64,000 nucleotides of DNA, taken from NCBI GenBank assembly GCA_033239005.1, contig BSQZ01000021.1, positions 9,133,516-9,197,515 of the forward strand, given 5' to 3'. The translations under genes and the position numbers were made by a program. This DNA is from Lamellibrachia satsuma (taxonomy: Eukaryota > Annelida > Polychaeta > Sabellida > Siboglinidae). Each line of letters opens with the position of its first letter. Within the stretch, counting starts at the first letter, position 1. The notes below the pieces were generated by a model. It made no database searches. It had not been told where the DNA came from and saw nothing but the letters and a program-made list of their open reading frames with translations. Positions 1 to 10,948 of this stretch are shown here, in pieces.

Positions 1-360
1 GTGCATTTTTATATATGTATTATTTTATTGCAATGCGCATTGATCTGATTCTAACAGATGTGGCAGCTACATTTTAAATATCACTAATACTATTATTATC
101 TGGTATGGTATATTCATCAGCAATACATATCGGCTTAAGTAAATTACTAATTAAGATGCATCACAACAATGATGAGACAGAATTGCATTCCAAGTTCACA
201 TTTCGTTGTCACAATATTCTGTGAATTGTAGATGAGCTGAGAGATGGCTTGGAACACCCAGTAACATGACAAGGCTCCATGCCGGCATAGGTAAACTCTA
301 TTGTAGTCTGTACGACCAGGAGTTTCCGCCAGCAGACTGGAGGGGCTGTGATAGACTCGG
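1..360. other. AT-rich non-coding flank
   Basis: I see no gene here. Bases 88-155 recur at about 788-860, on the other side of the 108-bp array, as a direct repeat of roughly 70-90 bp with a few substitutions, so this is the edge of a duplicated segment. Confidence 0.5.
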
Positions 361-365
361 CTGTA

Positions 366-778
366 TCCCGAGGTCATAAGACGTCTGTCAGTGGCGAATG
401 TCATAGGACAACACATACATCAGTGACAGTGACAACTGGGCATCTACAGACAACAGCAGCGACAGCAACTGTGTCCCGGGGTCATAAGACGTCTGTCAGT
501 GGCGACTGTCATAGGACAGCACAGACATCAGTGACAATGACAACTGGGCATCTACAGACAACAGCAGCGACAGCAACTGTGTCCCTAGGTCATAAGACGT
601 CTGTCAGTGGCGACTGTCATAGGACAACACAGACATCAGTGACAGTGACAACTGGGTATCTACAGACAACAGCAGCGACAGCAACTGTGTCCCTAGGTCA
701 TAAGACGTCTGTCAGTGGCGACTGTCATGGGACAACACAGACATCAGTGACAACTGGGCATCTTCAGACAAAGTTGTG
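366..778. repeat. 108-bp minisatellite, about 4 copies
   Basis: Four tandem copies of a 108-bp unit carrying GTCATAAGACGTCTGTCAGT and ACAGCAGCGACAGCAACTGT. The unit length is a multiple of 3, so one frame stays open (164 residues), but that frame is repeat translation only. A second array of the same unit lies at 7783-8235 and ends at the same junction (CTTCAGACAAAGTTGTGGAC), so the arrays were copied as part of a larger duplication. The core motif also occurs once in single-copy context near 901-935 and 7560-7592. Confidence 0.9.
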
Positions 779-1170
779 GACAATAATACTATTATTATCT
801 GGTATCGTATATTCGTCAGCAAATACATATCAGCTTAAGTAAATTACTGATTAAGATGAACCACACAACAATGATGAAAGCGACAATTTGGTGTCTTCAG
901 ATAACAGCAGCAGCGACAGCAACTGTGTCACCAGCATAAAGACATTGCTATATATCACCAGTCATATGTAATTACGACACAATAAATATAATGTAAATAA
1001 ATTAGTTTAATTTTGTGTAAACGTATACGTACTCTCCATACCCCAAGAAGAGCAGCCAAGCCGTATATCACTGGCAGTGCTATCAGCCAGGCAAAGGTTC
1101 TGTGACTCTTTCCAAGAAGTGCATCTAATTCATAAACACGGATGAAAGTGATCACGCGCAGATTGACAGT

Positions 1171-1383
1171 TTGATCGAAGAGTATTTTTTGGAAGATTTG
1201 ACGGATGGAAGCGAGGAGGACGAGGATGCAAACTTTGCGAATTATGAAACCGATGAAGACGATGACTTCGACTTTCGTCAGAATGACTACGACACGGCAA
1301 TGGACGTGGAGGCGGTATCAGATTCTCCGGATGACGAATTGCAAAGAAATTACTTTAGACTGTCTTGTAGGCTTGTTTGTTGA
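1171..1383 (+). CDS. Unrecognised acidic reading frame, copy 1
   Basis: A 70-residue frame rich in Asp/Glu (DGSEEDEDANF, ETDEDDDFDF), opened by an ATT-type start, so the true start is probably upstream or in another exon. I do not recognise the protein; acidic N-termini like this are common in transposon-derived invertebrate proteins, which is only an inference. The second copy (4296-4538) has a 2-bp insertion after SDS that shifts the frame, so the C-terminal ends differ and at least one copy is broken. Two copies in recent duplicates with different tails argue against a functional gene. Confidence 0.3.
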   Translation: MIEEYFLEDLTDGSEEDEDANFANYETDEDDDFDFRQNDYDTAMDVEAVSDSPDDELQRNYFRLSCRLVC

Positions 1384-1973
1384 CAATCTGACCATTGATG
1401 ACTGATTACGGGATGCCATTAATCACCACTGCCCTGGCTTCCCGTTTTACAGTTCTTCTTCACTACATGTTGTATTCCAGTTAGTCACTGCTTTGGAAAT
1501 TAAGATTGTGAAACTACAACAGCAAACGGGACAAGTGACATTAGCGATGGAGTGAAAATAATTCCTGTTTAGACCTGTGTTGAGAACAAAGAGACAGAAA
1601 CTTGTCACGTGACCCACACTATCTTGTCATGGCCAAATATAAAAATATTTTATTTGTAGAAAAAACTTAAAGCTTAAGCATTACGTTACATCTCATTTTG
1701 TGTTCTTGGTTTACAGATGTTCCTGTAAGTATAACAAAGGCGGCCCATGTTATAACATTTTTGGACCGCAACAACTCGTAGAAAGGAGGTTGATGACGGC
1801 CGACTTTACTCCAAGTTAGTAAAATGTAATCACAGATAATGTCTCACTTCGTTATTGATCATTGTATGAGTCATTTTAATTGTTGGTAAAAATACTAACA
1901 ATAATTACATACAATTTGAACATTCCTAACTGTTGATTAATTTTATTTATTAGTTATGTTTAGCATTCATGAG

Positions 1974-2045
1974 TATGTACTGTTACAAGTGTGTATGTAC
2001 TGTTACAAGTATGTACTGTTACAAGTATGTACTGTTACAAGTGTG
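1974..2045. repeat. Short minisatellite TGTACTGTTACAAG
   Basis: Four to five tandem units of about 14-18 bp based on TATGTACTGTTACAAG. A shorter version is at 5104-5160 in the duplicate segment, so the array has changed copy number since duplication. Confidence 0.85.
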
Positions 2046-2498
2046 GTTGACATAGTACTGACATCTATTATTTTGCATAGCTTTGGCAATGTGACCATTT
2101 TTTCCCCTATAATTGTACCATCTGTTATGATGTATATGAGAGCAAAGTCAATTAACATCAATGATACTGTATGTGTACTGTTGTGAGAAAGCCAGCATTG
2201 TTCACTCGTTGACATCTCAGTCAACAGAAACATGGTTCAAATGAGCTTGCTGGCGTTATATTATAATTGACAATTTCAACCACTCCACGTTGTCTTGGTT
2301 TATTCAACTGTGTAAATGAAGATCTTGCTGTGGATAGTTGTGAATTTAAATGAGTAATTACATAGTGATAGAATACAAGTCATGTTGGTATGAAGTCTGC
2401 CAGGCGGGAGTACAACAGATCCTGTGCGTTTTTAACAGAAACATACAAATAATAATAATTATTATTAAACACTCCGCTTATTCTGTTTGTGATATTAG

Positions 2499-2949
2499 GT
2501 TCGATGCTGCTCGTCCAGGAGTTGTGTTTGCCAAGGTCACCCCCGAAGATGAAGAGATCGACCTGCTCGTAGCTGATGCTGGCACTCTCCCTGCCTCAGC
2601 TCCTGCCGCCATCCCTCCACCTGGACTCGACCTTGCTCGCCAGGCGTATCTCTACCGGCAAATCCGACAGTTTGTGAAGGAAGGCTTTGAGGACATCTTA
2701 TGTCCCTGCCCTGCTGATGGGACTGTTCCTGTTGCCGGACCGTCTGGGCAGCAGGATACTGCCCCTGTTGCCGGACTGTCCAGTGCATAGGAACCAGAGT
2801 GTGAAGCAACTACTGCTGAACTGGGGCGGGGTAGGGGAAGAGACAGGGGACGTGGACGAGGGCGTCGAGTCCGTCAGCTATCCTCATCACTTGCACCCGT
2901 GCCAACACCACGCAAGCGAGGACGTGGCCGTCCTAGAAGGGACACTTGA
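2499..2949 (+). pseudogene. C-terminal exon of a DUF7869-type protein, interrupted by TAG
   Basis: A splice-like AG at 2497-2498 precedes a frame running to TAG at 2788-2790. It reads RPGVVFAKVTPEDEE, then a proline/alanine linker, then ARQAYLYRQIRQFVKEGFED. A related tail is seen at 21450-21683 (ERQNYLYSEIRDFCREGMED). From memory this is the C-terminal region of the uncharacterised DUF7869-type proteins common in marine invertebrates. The same frame stays open after TAG for 52 codons to TGA at 2947-2949 and encodes an arginine/glycine tail with KRGRGRPRRDT, an AT-hook-like motif. The TAG therefore probably truncates a DNA-binding tail. Introns are consistent with a once-spliced host-type or transposon gene. 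Confidence 0.6.
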
Positions 2950-3059
2950 CCTGGACGTTGTTACCGATCTGTTGTGTTTATGTAATTACGTTGTTGATTA
3001 GTATTAAAGTTGTTAAATGTGATAGTCTGTTCTGGTGTTTGCTGTTAAGAGAAAACAAC

Positions 3060-3900
3060 GTTCAGCGTATTGACATGTTTTCATACATTTGAATAAGTTG
3101 TTTTAATAATTATAACATTCTTACTGACCCACGTGTTACAGATAGTAATGATAATTATCTCTAAAAAGTGACGTATACATTGGCATAATAGTGTTGCCAG
3201 AATTAACTTTTCTTAACGTTGTAATTACACAAGCAATTATTTTGTCTAACAAAAATCTTCTTTTCCTATTAATAGAGTGACACGAGAAGACAATTACCTT
3301 CAAGTTGTCAAAATTTCAGCCAGATATGTCCATGCTAACTAAGGTATAATAGTTTTGTTGGTTTTAACTTTTCATAGCAATGGCGGTAATTGCATAAGCA
3401 ATTAATTTTATTGTTAATTATTTCTAAAAAAAATTTTTTCATATTAATAGAATATGATGAGAATGCCATTATCTTTGAGTGGTCTAAATTTCAGCCAGAT
3501 ATGTACATGCTATATGCAGGTTTTCGCTTTTCATAACAAAAGCACTAATTACATAAGCAATTAATTTTATTGTTAATTATTTCTAATAAAGATTTTGTTA
3601 TTAACAAATAGAATATCACGAGAATGCTATTATCTTTGAGTGGTCCAAATTTCAGCCAGATATGTTCATGCTAACCAAGGTATAATATTAGTACAGGTTA
3701 TTTGCTTTTCTTAAGAATGGTGATAGTTACATAATATGTTAATTGATCTGCTAATTTTTTTCTAACAAAGATGATGTATTCATATTAACAGAATATCTTG
3801 AGAATGACATTATCTTCGAGTAGTCCAAATTTCAGCAAGATCTGTCCATGGTAACTAAGGTACATTTCATGAAATATAACAAATATTTTGCATAAACTTT
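3060..3900. repeat. AT-rich block of about 180-bp subrepeats, copy 1
   Basis: The block holds four degenerate internal repeats, each with TTTCAGCCAGATATGT or TTTCAGCAAGATCTGT, GAGAATGNNATTATCTTT and AACAAAGAT. The same block recurs at 6565-7110, 9047-9620 and, truncated, 11597-11900. No coding frame is visible. It behaves as a non-coding module duplicated with its flanks. Confidence 0.8.
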
Positions 3901-4080
3901 GACGGCCGTTTTCTACGTTTCAAGGTTTCTACCCCACACGTGTTTGTCAAGCCATAACTTCAGTTAGAATTTAGCGATCTTCTTGCTTGATATACGCTAC
4001 TAATAACTCAATTAAAAACATTTCCGACATGCGACTCATTTTGTTAAGATGGGTCACATATATATATATATCATTATCCA

Positions 4081-5190
4081 TCACCAGTCATGTGATAATG
4101 ACGCAATAAATATAATGTAAATAAATTAGTTAAATTTTTGTTTATACGTATACGTAATCTCCATACCCCAAGAAGAGCAGCCAAGCCGTATATCGCCGGC
4201 AGTGCTATCAGCCAGGCAAAAGTTCTGTGACTCTTTCCAAGAAGTGCATCTAATTAAAAAACACGGATGAAAGTGATCACGCGCAGATTGACAGTTTGAT
4301 CGAAGAGTATTTTTTGGAAGATTTGACGGATGGAAGCGAGGAGGACGAGGATGCAAACTTTGCGAATTATGAAACCGATGAAGACGATGACTTCGACTTT
4401 CGTCAAAATGACTACGACACGGCAATGGACGTGGAGGCGGTATCAGATTCTCTCCGGATGAGGAATTGCAAAGAAATTACTTTAGACTGTCTTGTAGGCT
4501 TGTTTGTTGACAATCTGACATTCACCATTGATGACTGATTACGGGATGCCATTAATCACCACTGCCCTGGCTTCCCGTTTTACAGTTCTTCTTCACTACA
4601 TGTTGTATTCCAGTTAGTCACTGCTTTGGAAATTAAGATTGTGAAACTATAACAGCAAACGTGACAAGTGACATTAGCGATGGAGTGAAAATAATTCCTG
4701 TTTAGACCTGTGTTGAGAACAAAGAGAAAGAAACATGTCACGTGACCCGCACTATCCTTTCATGGCCAAATATAAAAATATTTTATTTGTAGGAAAAACT
4801 TAAAGCTTATGCATTACATTACATCTCATTTCGTGTACTTGGTTTACAGATGTTCCTGTAAGTATAACAAAGGCGGCCCATGTCATAACATTTTTGGACC
4901 GCAACAACTCGTCGAAAGGAGGTTGATGACGGCCGACTTTACTCCAAGTTAGTAAAATGTAATCACATATAATGTCTCACTTCATTATTGATCATTGTAT
5001 GAGTCATTTTAATTGTTGGTAAAAATACTAGCAATAATTACATACAATTTGAACATTCCTAACTGTTGATTAATTTTATTTATTAGTTATGTTTAGCATT
5101 CATGAGTATGTACTGTTACAAGTGTGTATGTACTGTTACAAGTATGTACTGTTACAAGTGTGGTTGACATAGTACTGACATCTATTATTA
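4081..5190. repeat. Segmental duplication, copy 2 (partner 955-2072)
   Basis: Second copy of the 1.1 kb segment described at 955-2072. It diverges from copy 1 after position 5190, where an AT-rich stretch leads into the exon at 5336. Confidence 0.85.
4296..4538 (+). pseudogene. Unrecognised acidic reading frame, copy 2 (frameshifted)
   Basis: The same acidic frame as 1171-1383 for the first 52 residues. A CT duplication after the SDS codons then shifts it into a different tail ending in FTIDD. The two copies cannot both be correct, so I treat this one as broken; its function is unknown. Confidence 0.35.
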
Positions 5191-5335
5191 AAATTATTTA
5201 ATATAGTATTAATTATTTTTTCAATAATTAATGTTAATTATGTTTAAAATTAGATTAGTGTGGAATCACTATTGCCTACTGATGATTAGTCTGTGCCACC
5301 GGAGTTAATCTTGTTTTCCATTAATCATGTTACAG

Positions 5336-5610
5336 CATCAGCCAGAACCGACTGAGTTCTCTGCTCAGTTGGTATAAGGACAACGGGTTAATCGCTAAAG
5401 AAAAGCTGACAGGCGGCCGGAAGAGCAACGTGAAGGCGCATACGTTCGAGGACACCAAGCGAGCAGTGTTCTTCATCTGCAGCTATGACAATGCATTGGT
5501 GCTTCCCGGACGTATCCCCGACTACAAGCGCGATGATGTCAAGTTGCCGCCGTCGCCAGAGACCAAAACAAAGGTCTACAAGTGCTACAAGCCTGCCTGC
5601 GAACAGAAAG
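5336..5610 (+). CDS. DUF7869-type protein, N-terminal exon
   Basis: The acceptor TTACAG ends at 5335 and the donor GT is at 5611. The exon encodes QNRLSSLLSWYKDNGL, then LTGGRKSNVKAHTFEDTK, then FFICSYDNALVLPGRIP and KVYKCYKPACEQK. It ends in phase 1, which matches the exon at 5883 exactly (GAT codon across the junction). The pattern fits the N-terminal half of DUF7869-type proteins as I remember them, in which a basic GR-K loop precedes an F.I..Y....LPGR stretch. No stop interrupts it. The rest of the gene does not follow in this copy; homologous downstream pieces lie at 20586-21683 and 2499-2949. Confidence 0.55.
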
Positions 5611-5882
5611 GTATTTGAACCTTTTGGTCTATCTATAATGATACTTTATGGAGTGTGTCTTGTCTTTCAGACTGGCTAGCGAATCTGTGACATCAAACAG
5701 GATAAAGGTCAAACTAATTTGTCCACCTTTTAACAATAAAGTGCATCTACTCAGAAGTAGCCATGCTTTTTAAATAACGGTAACACTATAAAAATAATTC
5801 TTCCACAGTATAAAAACTGGTCTTGTGTTCAGATTGATAGGATTCCTTTGTAAATTATTACCAATTGTGTTTATGTTTACAG

Positions 5883-6058
5883 ATCATGCAGTGATGAACA
5901 TGTCGGTCTTCCAGACTATCTGGCTGAAGTTGGTTCCTCACATCCTAAGTGCACGGCCTATGACCGATCTGTGTTGGACCTGCCAGTCCAACAATCACAT
6001 GATATACAGAGGAGTGAACCTTGTAGAGGAGAAGAGCCAGCGGTTGAAGAAGCAAGAG
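5883..6058 (+). CDS. DUF7869-type protein, second exon
   Basis: The acceptor is TTTACAG before 5883 and the donor GT is at 6059, entering in phase 2 and leaving in phase 0. The product is HAVMNMSVFQTIWLKLVPHI, then SARPMTDLCWTCQSNN, then a Glu/Lys-rich end (EKSQRLKKQE). The P-M-x-D-L-C-W-x-C-Q block also occurs at 20609-20640, which links the two loci. The C..C pair may bind zinc. Together with 5336-5610 this makes 151 uninterrupted codons, but the core and C-terminal exons are absent downstream, so it is probably an orphaned gene fragment. Confidence 0.55.
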
Positions 6059-6560
6059 GTTTGAGCAGTGATCATACTAACAGTGTTAACAAATGAAAGA
6101 CAAATCTTTTCATCATGGCAGTGTCTGTACGCTTTTATTTTGTTTATAGTTTATGTTTAAGTACTACATTTGAGGATATAAATTTATACATAAAAAAATT
6201 TACATTAGTTTTTTTCATATCAAGTTAGAATATCTGCCTTCAGGTAATGACTTAATTTTCAACAACAAAATTCTTGTCATTCAAAATGAAGTAACAGACA
6301 ATTAGAACACTTATTGGAGTAAACCGACTCGCTTATATGAGATAGGTATAACGATATGCAAACACAAGCAATTGTTTAGTTGGTGACATTGTTTTGACAC
6401 GACCACCTGCGACTTGCTCACTTAGCTCGGTCGCACTACAACGAGATGCTGGCACGTGCAAAGTAGACATGCAAGCAGCTCCAAGTGTCTGATTTACACA
6501 GGAGTGCTCCCTGAAGCAGACAGGTCTCGATGCACTACAGTTTCTATTATGCACAGCCAG
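6059..6560. other. AT-rich stretch without a recognised gene
   Basis: No supported coding region. Bases 6512-6570 (CTGAAGCAGACAGGTCTCGA onward) recur at 8995-9056, marking the left edge of the next duplicated block. Confidence 0.4.
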
Positions 6561-6564
6561 TTCA

Positions 6565-7110
6565 CGTATACATTGGCATAATAGTGTTGCCAGAATTAAC
6601 TTTTTTTAACAATGTAATTACACAAGCAATTATTTTGTCTAACAAGGATCTTGTTTTCCTATTAATACAGTGTTATGAGAAGACAATTACCTTCAAGTTG
6701 TAAAAATGTCAGCCAGATATGTCCTAACTAAGGTATAATAGTGCTGCAGGTTTTCGCTTTTCATAGCAAAAGAGCTAATTACATAAGCAATTAATTTTAT
6801 TGTTAATTATTTCTAACACAGATTTTGTTTTCAGATTAATAGAATATCATGAGAATGCTATTATCTTTTAGTGGTCCAAATTTCAGCCAGATATGTTCAT
6901 GCTAACCAAGGTGTAATAGTAGTGCAGGTTGTTTGCTTTTCTTAACAATGGTGATAGTTACATAATATGTTAATTGATCTGCTAATTCTTTTCTAACAAA
7001 GATGATGTATTAATATTAACAGAATGTCTTGAGAATGACATTATCTTTGAGGAGTCCAAATTTCAGCAAGATCTGTCCATGGTAACTAAGATACATTTCA
7101 TGAAACATAA
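6565..7110. repeat. AT-rich 180-bp subrepeat block, copy 2
   Basis: Three internal subrepeats of the same family as 3060-3900. With its flanks it is almost identical to 9047-9620, so the 6.5-7.76 kb and 9.0-10.25 kb stretches are the two most recent duplicates. Confidence 0.8.
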
Positions 7111-7139
7111 CAAATATTTTGCATAAACTTTGAAGGCCG

Positions 7140-7760
7140 TTTTCTAGGTTTCAAGGTTTCTACCCCACACGTGTTTGTCAAGCCATAACTTCAGTTAGAA
7201 TTGAGCGATCTTCTTGCTTGATATATCATGTGAAAGCAGAGATTCTGCTCTTTCCAACACTACTAATAACTCAACTAAAACACTTCCGACATGTGACTCA
7301 TTAAGATGGGTCACATATACATCACCAGTCATATTTAATGATGACGCAATAAATATAATGTAAATAAATGAGTTTAATTTTTGTTTATACGTATACGTAC
7401 TCTCCATACCCCAAGAAGAGCAGCCAAGCCGTATATCGCTTGCAGTGCTATCAGCCAGGCAAAGGTTCTGTGACTCTTTCCAAGAAGTGCATCTAATTAA
7501 AAAACAGGTGATCATTTTGTACCACACAACAATGATGAAAGCAACAATTCGTTGTCATCTGACAACAGCAACGACAGCAACTGTGTCACCAGCATAAAGC
7601 CATGATGTCATTGCTATATATCACCAGTCACATTAAATTATGACGCAATAAATATAATGTAAATAAATGAATCCAGCTATGGCTGCAGCACACTTTATTA
7701 AAAGTAAACGACGCCATGCCATCAATAAGCCATCGATAAGCCATCGATAAGCCATGCGCC
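7140..7760. repeat. Duplicated segment flanking block 2
   Basis: This segment contains the CCATACCCCAAGAAGAGCAG stretch shared with 1036, 4160 and 9890, then a single-copy Ser/Asp-type motif (AACAGCAACGACAGCAACTG). It ends in tandem GCCATCGATAA copies at 7720-7755. The whole is repeated at 9650-10250. Confidence 0.75.
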
Positions 7761-7782
7761 AATGCAACGTAAATGTACGCCA

Positions 7783-8235
7783 TCTTCAGACAACAGCAGC
7801 GACAGCAACTGTGTCCCTAGGTCATAAGACGTCTGTCAGTGGCGACTGTCATAGGACAGCACATACATCAGTGACAGTGACAACTGGACATCTACAGATA
7901 ACAGCAGCGACAGCAACTGTGTCCCTAGGTCATAAGACGTCTGTCAGTGGCGACTGTCATAGGACAGCACATACATCAGTGACAGTGACAACTGGGCATC
8001 TACAGACAACAGCAGCGACAGCAACTGTGTCCCTAGGTCATAAGACGTCTGTCAGTGGCGACTGTCATAGGACAGCACATACATCAGTGACAGTGACAAC
8101 TGGGCATCTACAGACAACAGCAGCGACAGCAACTGTGTCCCTAGGTCATAAGACGTCTGTCAGTGGCGACTGTCATAGGACAACACAGACATCAGTGACA
8201 GTGACAACTGGGCATCTTCAGACAAAGTTGTGGAC
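7783..8235. repeat. 108-bp minisatellite, second array, about 4 copies
   Basis: Same unit and same right junction as 366-778. The copies are more uniform here, which suggests later homogenisation. The 177-residue open frame over it is a by-product of a unit length divisible by 3. Confidence 0.9.
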
Positions 8236-8329
8236 AATAATGGATGTATGTAAACAGCGGGGACATACTGTCGTTTATGTGGAATGACAACGTAACTTAA
8301 TTCATGTAATATGCTTTAGCATCATAGCT

Positions 8330-9000
8330 ATTAGGACGATACTTGTTTGGGCTACAAGAGTATGCACGGCGGCTCGCGCATGCGCACCCGATAACGCTAT
8401 AAAAGCGAGTGCGGCCTTGATGCTGTCCTCTCTTTTTCTTCGGAATTGCGTGGAGTGTACACAAGAAATCTTTGCTTTGCTTGAATTGTTGTAATTGTTG
8501 ATTTGCGTATTATTGTGTAGTGATAGTTGATGTTAGTTTCGTCTTGTGCATATTTTAATTAAGTTTGGGTTTAATCTGAGTTCTTAAACAATTTGCCCAC
8601 CCTCCCTCCTTTGATGGATGGAATGGACGTTCTTCAGGATTGTCTAGTTTTAAACTACGTGGTCGGCGAACAGGGCAATGAAGACGATTTGAGGTTAGAC
8701 CTTTTATGGTAGAGAGTGTATTGGCCTAATTACTCGCTCACGCGTATGGATACACCAACCACGTGACCTAGAGCCTGCCTCTCTCGATTTCCAAGTTACC
8801 TTGTGTCGTTGTGAGACTTTGCGCTGCAAATATTTCCGAATTTCTATTGTTACTGATTAATCTTTATCGCTGAATTTGTTGATTTTATTGAAAGATCAGT
8901 TGGGTTGTTCGGTTTATTCCGCTCCGTTTGAAAAATCCCACCCTCCCTCCCTAATATTGGGTTAACAGTTGTTACCCAGTTGCTATCTAATATCTGAAGC
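8330..9000 (+). promoter_or_regulatory. TATA-containing segment, possible retroelement end
   Basis: A GC-rich stretch is followed by TATAAAAG at 8399-8406 and then a C/T-rich start-like region (CCTCTCTTTTTCTTC). The motif CCACCCTCCCTCC occurs twice in direct orientation, at 8597-8609 and 8938-8950, which is reminiscent of the repeated ends of DIRS/Ngaro-type elements. No long reading frame follows. The promoter is inferred only from the TATA motif. Confidence 0.35.
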
Positions 9001-9046
9001 AGACAGGTCTCGATGCACTACAGTTTCTATTATGCACAGCCAGTTC

Positions 9047-9620
9047 ACGTATACATTGGCATAATAGTGTTGCCAGAATTAACTTTTTTTAACAATGTAA
9101 TTACACAAGCAATTATTTTGTCTAACAAAGATCTTGTTTTCCTATTAATACAGTGTCATGAGAAGACAATTACCTTCAAGTTGTAAAAATTTCAGCCAGA
9201 TATGTCCATGCTAACTAAGGTATAATAGTGCTGCAGGTTTTCGCTTTTCATAGCAAAAGAGCTAATTACATAAGCAATTAATTTTATTGTTAATTATTTC
9301 TAACACAGATTTTGTTTTCAGATTAATAGAATATCATGAGAATGCTATTATCTTTTAGTGGTCCAAATTTCAGCCAGATATGTTCATGTTAACCAAGGTG
9401 TAATAGTAGTGCAGGTTGTTCCCTTCTTAACAATGGTGATAGTTACATAATATGTTAATTGATCTGCTAATTCTTTTCTAACAAAGATGATGTATTAATA
9501 TTAACAGAATGTCTTGAGAATGACATTATCTTTGAGGAGTCCAACTTTCAGCAAGATCTGTCCATGGTAACTAAGATACATTTCATGAAACATAACAAAT
9601 ATTTTGCATAAACTTTGAAG
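9047..9620. repeat. AT-rich 180-bp subrepeat block, copy 3
   Basis: Near-identical to 6565-7110; followed by the same flank to about 10250. Confidence 0.8.
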
Positions 9621-9649
9621 GCCGTTTTCTAGGTTTCAAGGTTTCTACC

Positions 9650-10250
9650 CCACACGTGTTTGTCAAGCCATAACTTCAGTTAGAATTGAGCGATCTTCTT
9701 GCTTGATATATCATGTGAAAGCAGAGATTCTGCTCTTTCCAACACTACTAATAACTCAACTAAAACACTTCCGATATGTGACTCATTAAGATGGGTCACA
9801 TATATATCACCAGTCATATTTAATGATGACGCAATAAATATAATGTAAATAAATGAGTTTAATTTTTGTTTATACGTATACGTACTCTCTATACCCCAAG
9901 AAGATCAGCCAAGCCGTATATCGCTGGCAGTGCTATCAGCCAGGCAAAGGTTCTGTGACTCTTTCCAAGAAGTGCATCTAATTAAAAAACAGGTGATCAA
10001 TTTGGACCACACAACAATGATGAAAGCAACAATTCGTCGTCATCTGACAACAGCAACGACAGCAACTGTGTCACCAGCATAAAGCCATGATGTCATTGCT
10101 ATATATGACCAGTCACATTAAATTATGACGCAATAAATATAATGTAAATAAATGAATCCAGCTATGGCTGCAGCACACTTTATTAAAAGTAAACGACGCC
10201 ATGCCATCGATAAGCCATCGATAAGCCATCAATCAGCCATGCGCCAATGC
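9650..10250. repeat. Duplicated segment flanking block 3
   Basis: Copy of 7140-7760. It ends in the GCCATCGATAAGCCATC tandem at 10200-10240, after which the two copies diverge: here into a Mutator-like fragment, there into the 108-bp array. Confidence 0.75.
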
Positions 10251-10662
10251 AGCGTAAATGTACGCAGCAGCAGGTAGTGTGATCTGCGAAGAAACAAAGT
10301 GCAGAATATGCCAACGAGCCCAGTACTTCGGCTTCCCCGCCGAGTTCAGCGATGCTGCCAGTGACAATGGCAGGCGAAATAAGTTATGGTTCCAGGGTTC
10401 CACAGGCTCACTTTTATGGCAAATATTATTAATATATGTATCTGTGTATACTATTACTGTGTCCCGGCAATTTAGCATATAAACCCTGCTACAGACGTTG
10501 TTGGATGATGACTTACTTCAAGTCACCAACAGTTCGTCCAGCATGATATCCAGGTGCCAGGTACACATTTATATTGTACAAGTTGTTCAGTGTGATATCC
10601 TGAACAAATTATGCAGGGCAGGGTTTTCAACTGCATAAATATAAACAATTAATGCAGTTGGA

Positions 10663-10900
10663 GTGTACTGCAACTATTCGTGGTTCATCACTGCAGCCAG
10701 CATGGCGGCGGCGAACGATGTGCTGTGCGAGTCGGCGCAGATCGTACGCAAGGTGTACCACGACTTTGACCCCTCGATCGACGAATCCGGCATCATTGAT
10801 CTCACTGTCAGCTTCGATGGGTCCTTGATAAAGCGAGGTCACGCGTCATTGTATGGCATCGGATTAGTGCTAGCCATGAAGCACAATCCTCGTGGTTACA
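10663..10900 (+). pseudogene. Mutator-like transposase domain fragment
   Basis: The frame carries VYHDFDPSIDESGIIDLTVS, then FDGSLIKRGHASLYGIGLVL. The (V/I)SFDG....RGH.SLYG.G block is the start of the 'Mutator-like transposase' domain (PF20700-type) found in many invertebrate transposon-derived proteins; that identification is from memory. Asp in SFDG is a candidate catalytic residue. The similarity ends soon after GIGLVLA, and the cysteine-rich piece at 10285-10320 (CRIC) may or may not belong to it. It is a truncated remnant of roughly 70 residues. Confidence 0.5.
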
Positions 10901-10948
10901 TTTCACTTGTCTCCTTTGTAATTTCGCTCCGGAACGCAGTGATGTAAT

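Larger units (their letters stand above)
955..2072. repeat. Segmental duplication, copy 1 (partner 4081-5190)
   Basis: About 1.1 kb that reappears nearly identically at 4081-5190, including the acidic reading frame, the stretch ending in a CACGTGACC motif and a short TGTACTGTTACAAG minisatellite. Copies differ by point changes and small indels. The right edge is clear: both copies read through CATAGTACTGACATCTATTA and then diverge. The left 200 bp also occurs at 7330-7500 and 9800-9990. Confidence 0.85.

Noticed and set aside
955..1155. Minus-strand frame of 66 residues
   Set aside because: It lies over a duplicated non-coding segment and is not kept open in the other copies.
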